In this document: positions 1 to 9,152 of the stretch, one piece after another
How the letters are laid out: each line of letters begins with the position of its first letter
Position numbering within the stretch: the first letter of the stretch is position 1
From: Rhizobium sp. 007
GTDB lineage: Bacteria > Pseudomonadota > Alphaproteobacteria > Rhizobiales > Rhizobiaceae
Reading direction: 5' to 3'
Assembly: GCF_015353075.1 (NCBI RefSeq)
Contig: NZ_CP064187.1
Span: 3,229,001 to 3,293,000, forward strand
DNA length: 64,000 bases
Translations under genes and position numbers: made by a program
The notes under the pieces: generated by a model
Seen by the model: the letters and a program-made list of their open reading frames with translations, nothing else
What the model was told of the DNA's origin: nothing
The model's database searches: none

Positions 1-548
1 CGCTGAGGATCATGCTGCCGGGTGCCCTCTTTGGCATCGCGGTCGGCTGGGCAACATCCGCACTGGTGCCCGGCAATGTCTTGCGCGTGGTCATCGGTGC
101 AGTCACCGTACTTTTCTGCGCCCGATATTTCTGGAACAATTTCGGCCCCGGTGCAGGAAGGGTCGTCCTGCCGCGCGGCCAGCGGCCCTTGCTTGCGAGC
201 GCCTGGGGCACGCTTTCCGGCTATGGCAGTTTCGTCGCCCATGCCGGCGGTGCGCCGTTTCAGATCTACGCCCTGCCCTTGAAACTGCCGCCACGCGAAT
301 TCATCGGCACCAGCGTGCGTTTCTTTGCCATCTTGAACGCGGTGAAACTCATTCCTTATTTTGCGCTCGGCCAGCTCGATAACAAGAATCTCGTAACATC
401 GGCGACATTGCTGCCTTTCGCCCCGCTTGCGACCATTGCTGGCGCCTGGTGCGTTAAGCGCATGAAGCCGGAGATATTCTATCCGTTCATGTATGCGATG
501 GCACTGATCGCAGCGCTTCTGATCATTCACGAAGGGCTTGGATTCTAG
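1..548 (+). CDS. Sulfite exporter TauE/SafE family permease, C-terminal part (5' truncated by window)
   Basis: The reading frame is open to the first base of the window (codon phase starts at base 3), so the true start lies upstream and only the last ~180 residues are present. The visible part has several hydrophobic segments and glycine-rich turns (GALFGIAVGWATSALVPG, GSFVAHAGGAPFQIYALPL). Such turns are seen in the second half of TauE/SafE transporters, which export sulfite or organosulfonates across the inner membrane. The substrate cannot be told from this fragment. The stop is followed 81 bp later by an ArsR-type regulator gene on the same strand, which may or may not be connected. Confidence 0.8.
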   Translation, partial: LRIMLPGALFGIAVGWATSALVPGNVLRVVIGAVTVLFCARYFWNNFGPGAGRVVLPRGQRPLLASAWGTLSGYGSFVAHAGGAPFQIYALPLKLPPREFIGTSVRFFAILNAVKLIPYFALGQLDNKNLVTSATLLPFAPLATIAGAWCVKRMKPEIFYPFMYAMALIAALLIIHEGLGF

Positions 549-629
549 GTCCTCACGCCGGCCAAAGGCCGCTCGGTTGCGGCGCACAATTTCCTTGCCC
601 GGAGGCTGCCTTTGACGTAGCTTTTCGCC

Positions 630-890
630 ATGTCGACCACCGACCCTTTCGCCGCGATATCCGATCCGAACCGGCGGTTCCTGCTGGAGCAGTTGCGGCG
701 CGCGCCGAGAACGGTCAACGAGCTCGCCGAAAGCCTGCCGATCAGCCGGCCGGCGGTCTCGCAGCATCTGAAGGCGCTGCTTGACAGCAACCTCGTGTCG
801 GTAACCTCTGAGGGCACGAGGCGCATCTATGCGGTCAACAACCGCGGCTTCGACAAACTCAATCTGTGGCTTGATCAATTTTGGGCGTGA
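630..890 (+). CDS. ArsR/SmtB-family winged-helix transcriptional regulator
   Basis: The 86-aa protein is almost entirely a winged helix. An N-terminal DPNRRFLLEQL helix is followed by the recognition region with ISRPAVSQHLKALLDSNLV, then the wing with TSEGTRRIYAVN. This is the layout of the short ArsR-family repressors of the SdpR/YczG type. It has no cysteine cluster, so metal sensing through the classic CxC site is unlikely. The neighbouring upstream TauE/SafE gene is a plausible target or partner, but that is only inference from position. Confidence 0.88.
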   Translation: MSTTDPFAAISDPNRRFLLEQLRRAPRTVNELAESLPISRPAVSQHLKALLDSNLVSVTSEGTRRIYAVNNRGFDKLNLWLDQFWA

Positions 891-1051
891 ACGCCTTCGT
901 CCAAAAGAAATGCGCCAGCCCAACTCCGCACTGTTTGGGACTGGCGCATGATTTTCTCAAAAATCGCCGGTTATTAACTAACCCATTTGAAAGATTGGAT
1001 TTTATCCTCTTTATGCTGCAGGATCAGCGCGCCGGCAATCGGCATTATCGC

Positions 1052-1225
1052 TTAGTGAACGGATGATTTCAGACGTTGGATTTCGTCTTTGATGCGCAGC
1101 TTTCTGCGCTTGCAATCCGCAATGTCGGTGTCTTTTCTGGAGGGAGATGCCATCAGCGAATGTAACTCCTCCTCAAGAGCTACATGCTTTTTTTCGAGTG
1201 ACTCAAGATGAGCTTGAACAGTCAT
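1052..1225 (-). CDS. DUF465 (YdcH) family small protein
   Basis: This 57-aa product begins MTVQAHLESLEKKHVALEEE and carries a basic second helix (CKRRKLRIKDEIQRL). The helical hairpin with a KxxLxxEL...RRKLxxKDEI pattern is the signature of the DUF465/YdcH family. The biochemical role of that family is not established. The start at 1225 is the only ATG that preserves the whole family motif. A second member of the same family is encoded on the opposite strand from 1454, so the two face away from a shared ~230-bp promoter region. Confidence 0.85.
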   Translation of the reverse strand: MTVQAHLESLEKKHVALEEELHSLMASPSRKDTDIADCKRRKLRIKDEIQRLKSSVH

Positions 1226-1453
1226 TTGACCCTTCCTTCCTCTTGCCTTCCCCAGCCATCCATCGCTGGAGTTCTAGGCGTCAACTTTTGGAATGTGACA
1301 TATTTTTACATCCTTGTCGAAGGCGAAAACGTGCTCAGTCCATGGCAAATTCATGATCAACACCAACTAGCCGCTGCCGCTATTTGGTGATAGGAGCTTG
1401 CGGAAATCATCGGCAGGCCGGACAACGTCCGAAGACGATTATGGGGAATACGA

Positions 1454-1657
1454 ATGGCCGATCAGGAACAGGCGGAAATCAGGCTCATGGCAGCGCGCTT
1501 GCGTCAGGAGCACGAGGATTACGACGCCGCGATCAACGCCATGATTGCCATGGGATGCGAGGCGCTGCGCATCCAGCGCATGAAAAAGAAGAAGCTCGCC
1601 ATCAAGGACAAGCTGACCAAGCTGGAAGACCAGATCATTCCGGATATCATCGCCTGA
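1454..1657 (+). CDS. DUF465 (YdcH) family small protein
   Basis: This 67-aa protein has an acidic first helix (residues ~4-25, [13 protein letters not shown]), a short turn and a lysine-rich second helix ([20 protein letters not shown]). This is the compact DUF465 fold. A GGGGA Shine-Dalgarno-like stretch lies just ahead of the ATG. It is 7 bp upstream of purE on the same strand and is probably cotranscribed with purEK. It is a divergent paralogue of the gene at 1052-1225; the two share the KLxIKDxI core but little else. No function can be assigned. Confidence 0.85.
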   Translation: MADQEQAEIRLMAARLRQEHEDYDAAINAMIAMGCEALRIQRMKKKKLAIKDKLTKLEDQIIPDIIA

Positions 1658-1664
1658 AAGGGTA

Positions 1665-2171
1665 ATGCCGTTGACGCTGACAGACAGACCGCCCGTCGCC
1701 ATCATCATGGGCAGCCAATCCGACTGGGAGACCATGAAAAACGCCGCCGACACGCTGGAGGCGCTGGAAATTCCTTATGAAGCGCGCATTATTTCGGCGC
1801 ATCGGACGCCCGAGCGCATGGTGAATTTTGCCAAGACCGCGCGCGAAGAGGGCTTCAAGGTGATCATCGCCGGTGCGGGCGGCGCCGCCCACCTTCCCGG
1901 CATGACGGCCGCGCTGACGCCGCTTCCGGTTTTCGGCGTTCCCGTCCAGTCGAAGACGATGTCCGGCCAGGACAGCCTTCTTTCCATCGTCCAGATGCCG
2001 GGTGGCATTCCGGTCGGCACTCTTGCGATCGGCAAGGCAGGTGCCATCAACGCAGCACTCTTGGCCGCCGCCGTTCTTGCGCTTTCGGACGAGGATATCG
2101 CCGAGCGTCTCGATGAATACCGCGAACGGCAAAGCGCCTCGATTGCGGAATATCCCATGGACAACCTATGA
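1665..2171 (+). CDS. purE: N5-carboxyaminoimidazole ribonucleotide mutase
   Basis: PurE converts N5-CAIR to CAIR in de novo purine synthesis, using the product of PurK. The 168-aa length and motifs are those of class I Pur[12 protein letters not shown] binds the phosphate near residues 14-24, SAHRTPERM carries the catalytic His, and [11 protein letters not shown] and [13 protein letters not shown] follow. Start codon 1665 is preceded by AAAGGG. The last four bases of the gene overlap the purK start (ATGA), which points to translational coupling of the two steps. The DUF465 gene just upstream probably shares the transcript. Confidence 0.97.
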   Translation: MPLTLTDRPPVAIIMGSQSDWETMKNAADTLEALEIPYEARIISAHRTPERMVNFAKTAREEGFKVIIAGAGGAAHLPGMTAALTPLPVFGVPVQSKTMSGQDSLLSIVQMPGGIPVGTLAIGKAGAINAALLAAAVLALSDEDIAERLDEYRERQSASIAEYPMDNL

Positions 2172-3232
2172 CGGCAAAGACGATCGGCATCATCGGCGGC
2201 GGCCAGCTCGGCCGCATGCTTGCGATGGCCGCAGCACGGCTGAACTTCCGCACGATCATCCTGGAACCGCAAGCCGATTGTCCCGCCGCACAGGCCGCCA
2301 ACCGCCAGATCGTTGCAGCCTATGACGATCCCGCCGCGCTGGCCGAACTCGCAAAGGCCTGTGACGTGGTGACCTACGAATTCGAGAATGTGCCGGTTTC
2401 CGCAGCCGAGGCCTTGGCAAGGGATGTTCCCGTCTACCCCCCGCCTAAGGCGTTGGAAGTGGCACAAGACCGTCTCGTTGAAAAGCGCTTCATCAATGAA
2501 TGCAGCATCCCGACCGCGCGCTTTCACGCCGTCGACAGCCAAAGCGAGCTTGACACAGCGCTGAAGGATTTCGGCGGTCAGGGCGTGCTCAAGACGCGCC
2601 GCCTCGGCTATGACGGCAAGGGCCAGAAGGTATTCCGTTCCGCCGCCGACAGCGCAGAAGGCGTCTATGCCGGCCTCGGCGGCGTGCCGCTGATTCTGGA
2701 GAGCTTCGTCGCCTTCGAGCGCGAGATTTCGGTCATCGCCGCCCGCGCGGCGAACGGCACCGTCGTCGCCTTCGATCCGGCGGAAAACGTGCATCGCAAC
2801 GGCATTCTGCACACGTCGACGGTGCCCGCGTCGATCTCAGAGGCGACCGCCGCGGCCGCACACCAGGCGGCGGAAGCAATCCTCTCCTCGCTCGGCTATG
2901 TCGGCGTCATCGGCATCGAATTCTTCGTGCTCGCAGACGGCAGCCTGATCGCCAACGAGATGGCCCCGCGCGTCCACAATTCCGGCCACTGGACCGAGGC
3001 AGCTTGCGTTGTCTCGCAGTTCGAGCAGCACATCCGCGCCGTCGGCGGCCTGCCGCTCGGCAACGCGGACCGTCATTCCGAATGCGTGATGCAGAACCTG
3101 ATCGGTGACGATATCTTGAGCCTGCCGGAATGGCTGAAACGCCGCGATACCTTCGTCCACCTCTATGGCAAGACCGAATCCCGCCCCGGCCGGAAGATGG
3201 GGCATGTGACGGTACTGACGGGGAAAGCCTAG
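2168..3232 (+). CDS. purK: N5-carboxyaminoimidazole ribonucleotide synthase
   Basis: PurK carboxylates AIR with bicarbonate and ATP to give N5-CAIR for PurE. The 354-aa protein is an ATP-grasp enzyme. It has an N-terminal [12 protein letters not shown] preATP-grasp motif, an ATP-binding region with [13 protein letters not shown], and a C-terminal metal-binding region with [14 protein letters not shown]. It overlaps purE by four bases. No clear Rho-independent terminator lies right at its end; a hairpin with a T-run appears about 75 bp downstream at 3308-3329. Confidence 0.97.
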   Translation: MTAKTIGIIGGGQLGRMLAMAAARLNFRTIILEPQADCPAAQAANRQIVAAYDDPAALAELAKACDVVTYEFENVPVSAAEALARDVPVYPPPKALEVAQDRLVEKRFINECSIPTARFHAVDSQSELDTALKDFGGQGVLKTRRLGYDGKGQKVFRSAADSAEGVYAGLGGVPLILESFVAFEREISVIAARAANGTVVAFDPAENVHRNGILHTSTVPASISEATAAAAHQAAEAILSSLGYVGVIGIEFFVLADGSLIANEMAPRVHNSGHWTEAACVVSQFEQHIRAVGGLPLGNADRHSECVMQNLIGDDILSLPEWLKRRDTFVHLYGKTESRPGRKMGHVTVLTGKA

Positions 3233-3262
3233 GTTTTTGCCCGAGAAAACGCCTTCATGTGG

Positions 3263-3290
3263 TTGACACAGACATGAGGCCGGGTTATCT
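3263..3290 (+). promoter_or_regulatory. Candidate housekeeping promoter for rpmJ
   Basis: A perfect TTGACA (-35, 3263-3268) is followed after 16 bp by TTATCT (-10-like, 3285-3290), 100 bp upstream of the rpmJ start codon. The -35 is convincing and the -10 is only fair. It would let rpmJ be expressed separately from purEK. Confidence 0.45.
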
Positions 3291-3307
3291 GCACGCCCAA
3301 CCTAAAG

Positions 3308-3329
3308 AGCGCGCACAGACGCGCTTTTT
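3308..3329 (+). terminator. Short GC hairpin with T-run between purK and rpmJ
   Basis: A 6-bp stem (AGCGCG / CGCGCT) with a 6-nt loop is followed by five Ts. It may end purEK transcripts. If the promoter at 3263-3290 is real, the hairpin would sit near the start of the rpmJ leader. The stem is short, so efficiency is uncertain. Confidence 0.45.
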
Positions 3330-3389
3330 GATTGTTTAAAAGATACGGGCGAATGTGAAATTCCCCCACAGAGATCGCGGATCAGAAAA

Positions 3390-3515
3390 ATGAAGATCAA
3401 GAATTCGCTCAAGTCGCTCAAGGCTCGCCACCGTGACAACCGTCTGGTTCGCCGCAAGGGCCGCATCTACATCATCAACAAGCTGAACCCGCGCTACAAG
3501 GCTCGTCAGGGCTGA
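3390..3515 (+). CDS. rpmJ: 50S ribosomal protein L36, zinc-free (C-minus) form
   Basis: The 41-aa, very basic protein begins [17 protein letters not shown] and ends [12 protein letters not shown], matching the L36 family, which binds 23S rRNA near the base of the L7/L12 stalk. The zinc-binding Cys/His set of canonical L36 is absent: there is no cysteine at all. This makes it the zinc-independent type (YkgO-like), which in alphaproteobacteria is commonly the chromosomal copy. It is monocistronic, with its own candidate promoter upstream. Confidence 0.95.
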   Translation: MKIKNSLKSLKARHRDNRLVRRKGRIYIINKLNPRYKARQG

Positions 3516-3637
3516 TCATAGCGTGAGCCGGATTACGCCTGCGCGTTTATGCGCTGCGGGCTTTTCCGCTAGGGTCGCTTCGGTGATCACATCAAATTTT
3601 CTTTGATCTTCGGCGCTGGCGGGCTACATTGTCCGCC

Positions 3638-4243
3638 ATGCGCTTTTTTGCTTTGACCTGCGCGGCGCTGCCGCTTGCTCTCGGTTTCCTTGCTCCTGCT
3701 TTCCCTGCCGCTGCCGCGGAGAAGGAAGTTATTGTCGACCGGTCGGATGCCAACTCCTCTCCGAAACAGCATCTCGACAATCTCTATGCCCAGCTGAAGC
3801 GCGAGCGCGATCCGGACAAGGCGAGCGGCATTGCGGAGGAAATCCGCCTCGAGTGGAATAATTCCGGCAGCGCCACTGTGAACTTGCTGATGCAGTGGGC
3901 CGACAAGGCGATCGAGGAAAAGCGCAGTCCTGCAGCCCTTGATTTCCTCGATCAGGCGATTGCGCTGAAGCCTGACTACGCCGAAAGCTGGAACCGCCGC
4001 GCAACGCTGAATTACGCCATGGGCAACTACCGGAAGTCGATGTCCGACATAGAGCACGTGCTCGATCTCGAGCCGCGCCACTTCGGTGCACTCTCGGGAT
4101 TGGCGACGATTCTCAATATGTCGGGCAATGACCAACTCACCTTGAAAGCCTGGGAGCGCTTCCTGGAGGTCTACCCCGCAAACCGCGCGGCGCAGCAGCA
4201 GGCGAATACCCTCTCCGAAAAACTCGCCGGAAGCCGGACCTGA
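3638..4243 (+). CDS. Exported tetratricopeptide-repeat protein
   Basis: The ~201-aa product has a cleavable-looking signal peptide (LAPAFPAAAAEK boundary near residue 27). It then carries a helical region with at least two TPR motifs, clearest at LDFLDQAIALKPDYAESWNRR and at YRKSMSDIEHVLDLEPRHFG. TPRs mediate protein-protein contacts, so it is probably a periplasmic scaffold or assembly factor; no partner is indicated. I use the ATG at 3638 because it gives the more typical signal peptide; a TTG three codons earlier is also in frame. It is followed 18 bp later by a hydrolase gene on the same strand. Confidence 0.82.
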   Translation: MRFFALTCAALPLALGFLAPAFPAAAAEKEVIVDRSDANSSPKQHLDNLYAQLKRERDPDKASGIAEEIRLEWNNSGSATVNLLMQWADKAIEEKRSPAALDFLDQAIALKPDYAESWNRRATLNYAMGNYRKSMSDIEHVLDLEPRHFGALSGLATILNMSGNDQLTLKAWERFLEVYPANRAAQQQANTLSEKLAGSRT

Positions 4244-4261
4244 TCTTGACGCCGAACCGGC

Positions 4262-5320
4262 ATGCGCAATCTTACGGATTGGTGCCGTAACTGTTGCCGG
4301 TTCAAAGCCATGTTTGCCGAAATTTCCGCCATTCTCGCCCCCATCGCTGCCGCAATCGGGTATTCGTCTTACAAAGCCCGGCAGTTTGAACAGGCATTTC
4401 CCAACATCGGCGAACTGGCCGATATCGACGGCTACAGGATGAACGCCGTGCACATCCCCCGCCCCGACACCGCCGACCTACCGCCCCTGGTCTTTATCCA
4501 TGGCGCGAGCGGCAATCTGCTCGACCAGATCGGCGCCTTCCTATTGCCGCTCGAAGGGCGCGCGGAAATGCTCTTCGTCGACCGTCCCGGACATGGCTAT
4601 TCGGAACGCGGAGGACCGGAGAACGCTTTTCCCTCCGGCCAAGCGGATGCGATCGCAAAGCTCATGGAAAAGCGCGGGATTGAAAAGGCGATCATCGTCG
4701 GTCACTCCTTCGGCGGCGCGATCGCCGCGGCGCTCGGCGTGCACCATCCGGAAAAGACCGCCGGTCTCCTCTTCCTTGCCCCGGCGACGCATCCGTGGCC
4801 GGGCGGCATCGACTGGTACTATCATATCGCGACCGTGCCGCTGATCGGCTGGCTCTTTAGTCGAGTTGTTGTCGTACCACTGGGCCTGTGGCGGCTGGAG
4901 CAGGTTACGCTTAATGTCTTCCGGCCCAATCCGCGCCCGGCTGATTACATCTCAAAGACTGGGCCGTCCCTGGTGTTGCGGCCGAAGACCTTCCATGCCA
5001 ACGCCACCGATTTCATCAGGTTGCTTGAATATCTGAAGGCGCAATCGCCCTTCTATACCCGCATCACGGCGCCGACCGTCATCATTACCGGCGACAGCGA
5101 CGGCATCGTCTGGGAGCACCTGCATTCTCAAGGCCTTGCCCGCGACATCGCCGGCTCCAAACTGCTGAAGATCAAGGGTGTCGGCCATAAGCCTGATTAT
5201 CTCGCAACCGATGTCGCCATCGCCGCACTGGAAAATATCGCCGGAATGCCGCGCGATCTTGAGGCCGCCGTGCGCGTTGCCGAAGAAAGGTTGTCAGGCG
5301 GCAGCGCAATTGCCGCCTGA
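4262..5320 (+). CDS. Alpha/beta-fold hydrolase with N-terminal membrane anchor
   Basis: The protein (352 aa from this start) has the alpha/beta hydrolase core. The oxyanion strand reads LVFIHGASGNLLDQIG, the nucleophile elbow is GHSFGG (Ser), the acid lies in ITGDSDGIV, and the late His is in KGVGHKPDY. A hydrophobic stretch near the N-terminus (MFAEISAILAPIAAAIGY) probably anchors it in the membrane. That makes the second ATG at 4310 a good alternative start; neither start has a strong Shine-Dalgarno. The substrate is unknown. It probably shares a transcript with the TPR gene 18 bp upstream. Confidence 0.85.
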   Translation: MRNLTDWCRNCCRFKAMFAEISAILAPIAAAIGYSSYKARQFEQAFPNIGELADIDGYRMNAVHIPRPDTADLPPLVFIHGASGNLLDQIGAFLLPLEGRAEMLFVDRPGHGYSERGGPENAFPSGQADAIAKLMEKRGIEKAIIVGHSFGGAIAAALGVHHPEKTAGLLFLAPATHPWPGGIDWYYHIATVPLIGWLFSRVVVVPLGLWRLEQVTLNVFRPNPRPADYISKTGPSLVLRPKTFHANATDFIRLLEYLKAQSPFYTRITAPTVIITGDSDGIVWEHLHSQGLARDIAGSKLLKIKGVGHKPDYLATDVAIAALENIAGMPRDLEAAVRVAEERLSGGSAIAA

Positions 5321-5388
5321 ACGGACTTGCGCACCGCCAAAACGAAACCATATCCCTCCGAATAATTTGATGGTTTGGAGGGAAAGTG

Positions 5389-7134
5389 ATGGCACGCTTG
5401 CGCATTAAAGCCATTTCGCTATTTACCGCTTTTGCCTTTGTCGTCTCGCCGTTCGCACCGGCTTTCGCCGCCTCGCCTGCGCCCGTCGAAGCCGAACATG
5501 GCATGGTCGTAACCGCACAGCATCTGGCAACGGATGTCGGTGTCGAAATCCTCAAGAACGGCGGCAATGCCGTGGATGCGGCAGTGGCGGTCGGCTACGC
5601 GTTGGCAGTCGTCTATCCGACGGCTGGCAATATCGGCGGCGGCGGCTTCATGACGATCCGGCTGAAGGACGGCAAGACGACCTTCCTCGATTTTCGTGAG
5701 CGCGCACCGCTTGCCGCCACCAAGACCATGTATCTCGATGCCAAAGGCGATGTCGTTCCGCGCGCCAGCCTGGACGGTTATCTCGCCGTCGGCGTACCGG
5801 GCTCGGTCATGGGCTTCGAAACGGCGCGTGAGCGATATGGCACCAAACGCCGCGCCGAGTTGCTGGCGCCGGCGATCCGCTTTGCCAAGGACGGCTTTAC
5901 GTTGGAACAGGGCGACGCCGCGACTTTCGCCTCAAGCGCAAAGCGCCTCGCAAAAGATGAAGCTGCCGCAAAGATCTTCCTGAAGCCGGATGGCAAACCT
6001 TATTCCGCGGGAGAAAAGCTCCTGCAGCCCGAGCTCGCCTCGGTGCTGTCCGGTATTTCCGAGAAGGGCACGGACGCCTTCTACAAGGCCGCACCTGCCG
6101 AGGCGATCGTAAAGGCAAGCCAGACGAAAGGCGGCGTTCTCGCGAAGGAAGATTTCGAGCAATATAGCGTGCGCGAATTAAAGCCGGTCGAATGCAACTA
6201 CCGTGGCTACGACATCGTCTCCTCGCCGCCCCCTTCTTCCGGCGGCGTCATCATCTGCGAGATCCTGAACGTGCTGGAGGGCTACCCGCTTTCCTACATG
6301 GGTTATGGTTCGTCCGAGACAGTCCGCGCCATGGTCGAGGCCATGCGTTACGCCTACGTCGACCGCAACGCCGCGCTTGGTGATCCGGACTTCGTCGACA
6401 ACCCGGTTTCGAAGCTCCTGGACAAAGGCTATGCCAAGGAAATCCGCGAGAAGATCGATCCCTACAAGGCCGGTAAATCTGTCAACCTGAAGCCGCTCGG
6501 CGCCAAGGAAAGCGTTGAAACCACCCATTATTCGATCATCGACGACGAGGGCAACGCGGTCGCCGTCACTTATACGCTGAACGGCTCCTTCGGTGCCGGC
6601 GTGGTTGCCCCCGGCACCGGTATCCTGCTCAACAACGAAATGGACGACTTCACCTCGAAGCCGGGCGTGCCCAACCTCTACGGGCTCGTCCAGGGCGAGG
6701 CCAACGCCATCGCGCCGAAGAAGACGCCGCTCTCCTCCATGAGCCCGACGATCATCTCCAGGGACGGCAAGCCCTTCATGGTGATCGGCAGCCCCGGCGG
6801 CTCGCGCATCATCACCATCACGCTGGAAGCGATCCTGAACGTTGTCGATTTCGGCATGGACATCAGCCAGGCCGTCAATGCACCGCGCATCCATCATCAA
6901 TGGCAGCCGGACAAGATCTATCTCGAACCCTATACCCTTTCTCCGGATACGATAAAGACGCTCGCCGCCATGGGCTACAGCTTCGACGATGGCAGTGGTC
7001 CGCCCCAATGGGGCCAGGCGGCCGGCATCCTTGTCGGCGGCAAGAGCCTTGCCGATATCGAGAAGGGTGGCGGCGCGCGCTATTATGGTGCGATGGATAG
7101 CCGCGCCACCGAGGGTGCGGCAAAGGGATATTAA
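5389..7134 (+). CDS. ggt: Gamma-glutamyltransferase
   Basis: This periplasmic N-terminal-nucleophile enzyme cleaves or transfers the gamma-glutamyl group of glutathione. The 581-aa precursor has a signal peptide ending near PAFAA, the large-subunit motifs GGNAVDAAVA and GNIGGGGFM, and the autoprocessing site ETTHYSIIDDEGNAVAVT. The first Thr of TTHYS, residue 378, would become the new N-terminal nucleophile. GSPGGSRIITI near the C-terminus is the oxyanion and substrate loop. The ATG at 5389 follows a strong GGAGGGAAAG; a GTG directly before it is also in frame. It stands alone, with the next gene convergent. Confidence 0.95.
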   Translation: MARLRIKAISLFTAFAFVVSPFAPAFAASPAPVEAEHGMVVTAQHLATDVGVEILKNGGNAVDAAVAVGYALAVVYPTAGNIGGGGFMTIRLKDGKTTFLDFRERAPLAATKTMYLDAKGDVVPRASLDGYLAVGVPGSVMGFETARERYGTKRRAELLAPAIRFAKDGFTLEQGDAATFASSAKRLAKDEAAAKIFLKPDGKPYSAGEKLLQPELASVLSGISEKGTDAFYKAAPAEAIVKASQTKGGVLAKEDFEQYSVRELKPVECNYRGYDIVSSPPPSSGGVIICEILNVLEGYPLSYMGYGSSETVRAMVEAMRYAYVDRNAALGDPDFVDNPVSKLLDKGYAKEIREKIDPYKAGKSVNLKPLGAKESVETTHYSIIDDEGNAVAVTYTLNGSFGAGVVAPGTGILLNNEMDDFTSKPGVPNLYGLVQGEANAIAPKKTPLSSMSPTIISRDGKPFMVIGSPGGSRIITITLEAILNVVDFGMDISQAVNAPRIHHQWQPDKIYLEPYTLSPDTIKTLAAMGYSFDDGSGPPQWGQAAGILVGGKSLADIEKGGGARYYGAMDSRATEGAAKGY

Positions 7135-7146
7135 GCGCCGGCTGGG

Positions 7147-7854
7147 CTACCGGATCCGGGCGCGTACATAATCTCCTTTGATGTTCACCAGCGGGCGCGT
7201 GCCCGGGACGCTTGGAACGAGGCTGTCAATGTAGGACGCCTTGGCGGTCACAGTGTAATCGACTGGGACATCCTTGCCGAATCCGAGATAGGCATCGAGC
7301 GACTGTGCGGCGATCTCGATCTTTTCGTCGTGTTTGACGGCATCGTAGGTGAGGGTTGCGCGAACGGCGGCGCCGGAGATATCGACGCTGGAAGCGTGGC
7401 CGTCGAGCGTGATGTCCGCCGCCTTTCCCGACGTGCCAAGACTTGCGAAGTCGCCGTTCAGTTTCGCCACGAATACCTGCTGCTCGATGCGCACGGCGCT
7501 GCCGGGCGGGACATTCGCCGATACTTCCGGCGAGCAATCGGCAATGTCGCTCCAGGCCGACATCGCTACGTCGATCGTCAATGTCGCTCCGTCGATTTCT
7601 GCCCGGCTCTCGTCCTTGCAGATATTGAAGAACCAGCTCGAATACCAGGATGAAAACCAGCCGCTCCGGCGGCCGCTGGTTGCTGCACGATAGGGCTCAT
7701 CGGATTTGGTGGTGATCTTGATTGAGCTTGCATCGCCAATGATCACGATCGTGCGGATGCTGGAAACATCAAAGGTCTCGCCGAGCGGCCTCACATCAGC
7801 GAAACTGGATATCAGCATCATGAAAAACAGGGGAATGGACAGGACTATCGACAT
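7147..7854 (-). CDS. Exported protein of unknown function
   Basis: The 235-aa product starts with a hydrophobic signal segment (MSIVLSIPLFFMMLISSFADV). The rest is beta-rich and resembles auto-transporter-adhesin-head/DUF4097-type repeats: phrases such as IRTIVIIGDASSIKI, ITLDGHASSVDISGAAV and LDAYLGFGKDV alternate hydrophobic and polar residues. I do not recognise a specific family. The start is supported by AAGGAGAAAGCCG just before the ATG. It is divergent from the AraC-type regulator at 8012, with a 157-bp shared upstream region, so that regulator could control it; this is inference from position. Confidence 0.75.
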   Translation of the reverse strand: MSIVLSIPLFFMMLISSFADVRPLGETFDVSSIRTIVIIGDASSIKITTKSDEPYRAATSGRRSGWFSSWYSSWFFNICKDESRAEIDGATLTIDVAMSAWSDIADCSPEVSANVPPGSAVRIEQQVFVAKLNGDFASLGTSGKAADITLDGHASSVDISGAAVRATLTYDAVKHDEKIEIAAQSLDAYLGFGKDVPVDYTVTAKASYIDSLVPSVPGTRPLVNIKGDYVRARIR

Positions 7855-8011
7855 CGGCTTTCTCCTTGATGGTGCCGTCGAAATGACCGGCCATATCAGG
7901 TTGCCTTCCAGTCCTCTTTGTTGAGACCTGAATCATGATCCGGGTCGCCTGCAATTGCGATCGAGGCCATTCTCGTGCTGATATCGAACCATCGAACCCG
8001 GACGCCGCCTC

Positions 8012-9082
8012 ATGATCTTTGTTCCGCTTCCCTTCGTCGTTGCACTGCTGCTCTTCATCGTCCAGATCCGCCTGCTGCGGCAGGAGGACTGGCGTGCGCC
8101 GGAAAAGCGGCCGTTCCTGCTTCTCATCGGCATCTACGCGCTGCAGTCCGTGCTGATCGGAATTCGCTGGGGCTACGACGTCCTCGCGATCATGCCGGCA
8201 CAAGCCATTCTGGCAGCGATGATTGCCGCACTCGCCTGGGTCAGCTTCCGGAGCCTGACGCTGGAAGGGCCGCGCTCATTCGCTCACCTGTGGCCTCATG
8301 CCCTTCCAGCGGTTCTGATCGCCGCCCTGCTGGTATTTTGGCGCGAGCCGGTGGGCGTTGCCTTGACCCTCATCTTCCTTGGCTATGGAGCGGCCCTGTT
8401 CTGGCTCGCGCGCCATGGCCCGGACGCACTTATCGCATCGCGGCTGGATGGCGCGCTACTTTCCTATCGTTCGCTCCTGATTACCGCAGCGGCGCTCATT
8501 GCTGCCGCCGTCGCCGATATCTACATCAGCCTGGACTTCGACCGCACCGGCGGCACACATGGCGGTGCCATCGTGGCGCTCGGCAACGTCATCACGCTCC
8601 TCGTTCTCGGGGGTGCTGCGTCCATCGCCAGCGGAGGCCAACCGGCGGAGGAGCAGAGCCTGGAAACACCCCCCACCCCGCCGCTGATGCCGACGGAAGA
8701 GGACGGCGCAGTTGCTGCCTCCCTCGATGCACTGATGCAATCCCGCGAGATCTATCGCGATCCCGAGCTCAACCTTAACCGCATTGCGCGAAAGATGAGT
8801 CTGCCTGCCCGCCGCGTATCGATTGCCGTCAACCGCATCCACGGCGTCAGCGTCTCGCAATATGTCAATGAGTTCCGCATCCGTTCGGCCTGCGATCAAC
8901 TGATCAAGACGGATGAACCGGTGACGCGCGTGATGTTCGATTCCGGCTTCATCAGCAAATCGAACTTCAATCGCGAGTTCCTGCGCGTGACCGGCACGAG
9001 CCCGACCGACTTCCGGCGCCGGCGCATCATCGGCATGGCTGACATCGCTGATGCGAAAGTGCCGGCTTTTGTGTCACGGTGA
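8012..9082 (+). CDS. AraC-family transcriptional regulator with N-terminal membrane domain
   Basis: Residues ~1-215 contain about six or seven hydrophobic segments (for example VVALLLFIVQIRLL and LLITAAALIAAAVADIYI). Residues ~240-345 form an AraC/XylS-type double helix-turn-helix. The first part is RIARKMSLPARRVSIAVN, and the characteristic second part is VTRVMFDSGFISKSNFNREF followed by TGTSPTDFRRRR. Membrane-anchored AraC proteins of this layout are thought to sense envelope or extracellular cues. It is divergent from the exported protein gene at 7147-7854, its most obvious candidate target. Confidence 0.9.
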   Translation: MIFVPLPFVVALLLFIVQIRLLRQEDWRAPEKRPFLLLIGIYALQSVLIGIRWGYDVLAIMPAQAILAAMIAALAWVSFRSLTLEGPRSFAHLWPHALPAVLIAALLVFWREPVGVALTLIFLGYGAALFWLARHGPDALIASRLDGALLSYRSLLITAAALIAAAVADIYISLDFDRTGGTHGGAIVALGNVITLLVLGGAASIASGGQPAEEQSLETPPTPPLMPTEEDGAVAASLDALMQSREIYRDPELNLNRIARKMSLPARRVSIAVNRIHGVSVSQYVNEFRIRSACDQLIKTDEPVTRVMFDSGFISKSNFNREFLRVTGTSPTDFRRRRIIGMADIADAKVPAFVSR

Positions 9083-9152
9083 CAAAGTCTGCGTTCACAA
9101 GTGAAGGCGGGCATCATATTCATGGATGAACTATCAGCCGAAAGAGCTCACA

